Source: Fermentimonas sp. (GTDB lineage Bacteria; Bacteroidota; Bacteroidia; Bacteroidales; Dysgonomonadaceae). From it: a DNA stretch of 64,000 nt. Made by a program: the position numbers and the translations under genes. A model generated the notes under the pieces. It saw only the letters and a program-made list of their open reading frames with translations, was not told the origin of the DNA and did not search any database. Shown here in pieces: positions 63,268 to 64,000 of this stretch. Location: positions 496,076 through 560,075 of the forward strand of contig JADMKP010000008.1 in the NCBI GenBank assembly GCA_015478775.1. The letters run 5' to 3'. Each line of letters starts with the position of its first letter. The stretch's first letter is position 1.

Positions 63268-64000
63268 ATGAAAATTCTTTCCTCAGATCAAATTCGTATT
63301 GTTGATGCCGAGACTATCAAAAGAGAAGGTATTTCTTCTCTTGAACTGATGAAAAGGGCAGCCACAGCATTTTGCGATTGGTTTACCAAGAAATACACAA
63401 ACAAACATTCTCAAATAGTAATCTTTTCTGGTGTAGGTAATAACGGGGGCGATGGTCTTGTTATTGCACGTATATTGCATAAACTGGGGTATAATGTTGA
63501 AGTATTAATTGTTGAGTATAAAGACAGTTACTCAGATGATTGTGCGCATAACCTACGAAGAATTAAGGCGGAAAAAATACACTATAAAAAGATACAGGAT
63601 AAAATTGATATTCCTTCTTTAGAAAAATATGACATTGTTATTGATGGAATTTTTGGCATAGGCCTATCAAGAGAAGTAAGCGGGATAGCTGCGGATGTTA
63701 TTAAAGTGATAAATGAAGGTCATTCAGATTTTTCTAAAGATCATACAAGTTATTCTGAGTTGGATTATTCTGAGGCTCATACGGGTAATTCTAAAGCACA
63801 TACGGGTAATTCTAAAGCTCATACGGGTTTTTCTGAAGCTCACATGGGTTATTCTAAAGCTCATTCTGGCTATTCTAATGCTCATTCTGGTTATTCTAAA
63901 GCTCATTCTGGCTATTCTAATGCTCATAAATGTATAATAAGTATTGATGTACCCAGTGGTTTATTTTTAAATAAAAAGACTGATTTTGCAGTTATTGCTA
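63268..64000 (+). CDS. NAD(P)HX epimerase (and probably dehydratase), truncated by window end
   Basis: YjeF_N domain enzyme that epimerises damaged NAD(P)H hydrates; in most bacteria it is fused to the ADP/ATP-dependent dehydratase (NnrE-NnrD), which would lie beyond the window. The frame begins ATG at 63268 and is open to the last base (244 codons). Motifs: MKILSSDQIRIVDAETIKREG, FSGVGNNGGDGLVIAR (phosphate-binding loop), DIVIDGIFGIGLSRE and IISIDVPSGLF. Between VIKVINEG and CIISIDVPSG, where relatives have a short loop, there are about 70 inserted residues of heptad repeats. The gene follows tRNA-Leu(GAG) closely. Removing the insert restores a normal domain, so it is probably surface-exposed. 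Confidence 0.9.
   Translation, partial: MKILSSDQIRIVDAETIKREGISSLELMKRAATAFCDWFTKKYTNKHSQIVIFSGVGNNGGDGLVIARILHKLGYNVEVLIVEYKDSYSDDCAHNLRRIKAEKIHYKKIQDKIDIPSLEKYDIVIDGIFGIGLSREVSGIAADVIKVINEGHSDFSKDHTSYSELDYSEAHTGNSKAHTGNSKAHTGFSEAHMGYSKAHSGYSNAHSGYSKAHSGYSNAHKCIISIDVPSGLFLNKKTDFAVIA
63718..63927 (+). repeat. 21-bp in-frame tandem repeat inside the NAD(P)HX epimerase domain
   Basis: About ten units of 7 residues, from GHSDFSK and DHTSYSE through a shortened LDYSE to AHTGNSK, AHTGNSK, AHTGFSE, AHMGYSK, AHSGYSN, AHSGYSK, AHSGYSN. The last three alternate so that a 42-bp period is also visible (63859-63879 and 63901-63921 are identical). All units keep the frame. Unit drift toward the 5' end suggests growth from the 3' side. 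The open frames on both strands at this site are side effects of the repeat. Confidence 0.92.

Noticed and set aside
63713-63937. Repetitive open frames on both strands rich in I, R, L, K or in R, I, M, S
   Set aside because: They are other-frame readings of the 21-bp repeat in the NAD(P)HX epimerase gene; the period is a multiple of three, so all frames stay open.

Overview
The window is an AT-rich chromosomal segment of a Bacteroidota bacterium, most likely order Bacteroidales and plausibly family Dysgonomonadaceae (the family is inference). Supporting signs are promoters of the TTTG-N19-21-TAnnTTTG type ahead of several genes and tRNAs, the block DoxX protein-tpiA-SPOR-folE, NigD-like and TonB/TonB-receptor proteins, a lone PASTA protein next to rpmH/rluD/ddl, a biosynthetic SpeA, and a B12-dependent ribonucleotide reductase. 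I see no rRNA, insertion sequence, prophage or CRISPR array. Most of the window is housekeeping sequence, so the unusual signals are small.

Layout. 1-5.0 kb: DoxX membrane protein, tpiA, SPOR protein and folE (+), meeting typA (-). 5.2-8.5 kb: ahpC, ahpF and a double TonB-C protein (+). 8.5-13.5 kb (-): rpmH, PASTA protein, rluD, ddl, acyltransferase and NigD-like lipoprotein. 13.6-20.3 kb (+): tRNA-Glu, rpsT, then gyrB, LD-carboxypeptidase, K+/H+ antiporter, M28/glutaminyl cyclase and SufE. 20.3-23.1 kb (-): proA, proB, proC. 23.3 kb: a decayed TolC-gene scrap in front of an ABC exporter. 25.3-33.4 kb (-): TonB receptor, DUF488, dicarboxylate/amino-acid symporter, S9 oligopeptidase and speA. 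33.6-41.7 kb (+): lipoprotein serpin, nrdJ, YigZ, topA and a GNAT enzyme. 41.8-47.0 kb (-): two half-size chromate transporters, a TrpB2-type enzyme and malic enzyme. 47.4-49.1 kb (+): LiaF-like membrane protein and membrane-bound LytTR regulator. 49.2-55.9 kb (+): a TetR-TolC-adaptor-RND pump cluster with a PII-like protein at its end. 56-64 kb: pncB (+), M23 peptidase and coaBC (-), PadR and PspC proteins (+), two tRNA-Leu genes, and the start of an NAD(P)HX repair enzyme cut by the window end.

How it fits together. tpiA, maeB, proABC, speA, pncB, coaBC and folE cover central, amino-acid, polyamine and cofactor metabolism. ahpCF, nrdJ, gyrB and topA serve peroxide defence and DNA metabolism. 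Ddl, LD-carboxypeptidase, SPOR, PASTA and M23 proteins point to cell-wall work. The RND cluster and the LiaF/LytTR and PadR/PspC pairs look like envelope-stress or efflux modules.

Most worth a second look: (1) about ten 7-residue repeats inserted into the NAD(P)HX epimerase domain at 63.7 kb, with further in-frame coding repeats in the PspC protein and CoaBC, all within about 4.3 kb; (2) the roughly 110-bp TolC-gene relic at 23.35 kb, about four-fifths identical to part of the intact tolC 27 kb away; (3) the PII-like protein in the RND operon; (4) two foldable intergenic elements at 43.0 and 47.2 kb; (5) palindromes placed on the nrdJ, tetR, padR and liaF-like promoters.
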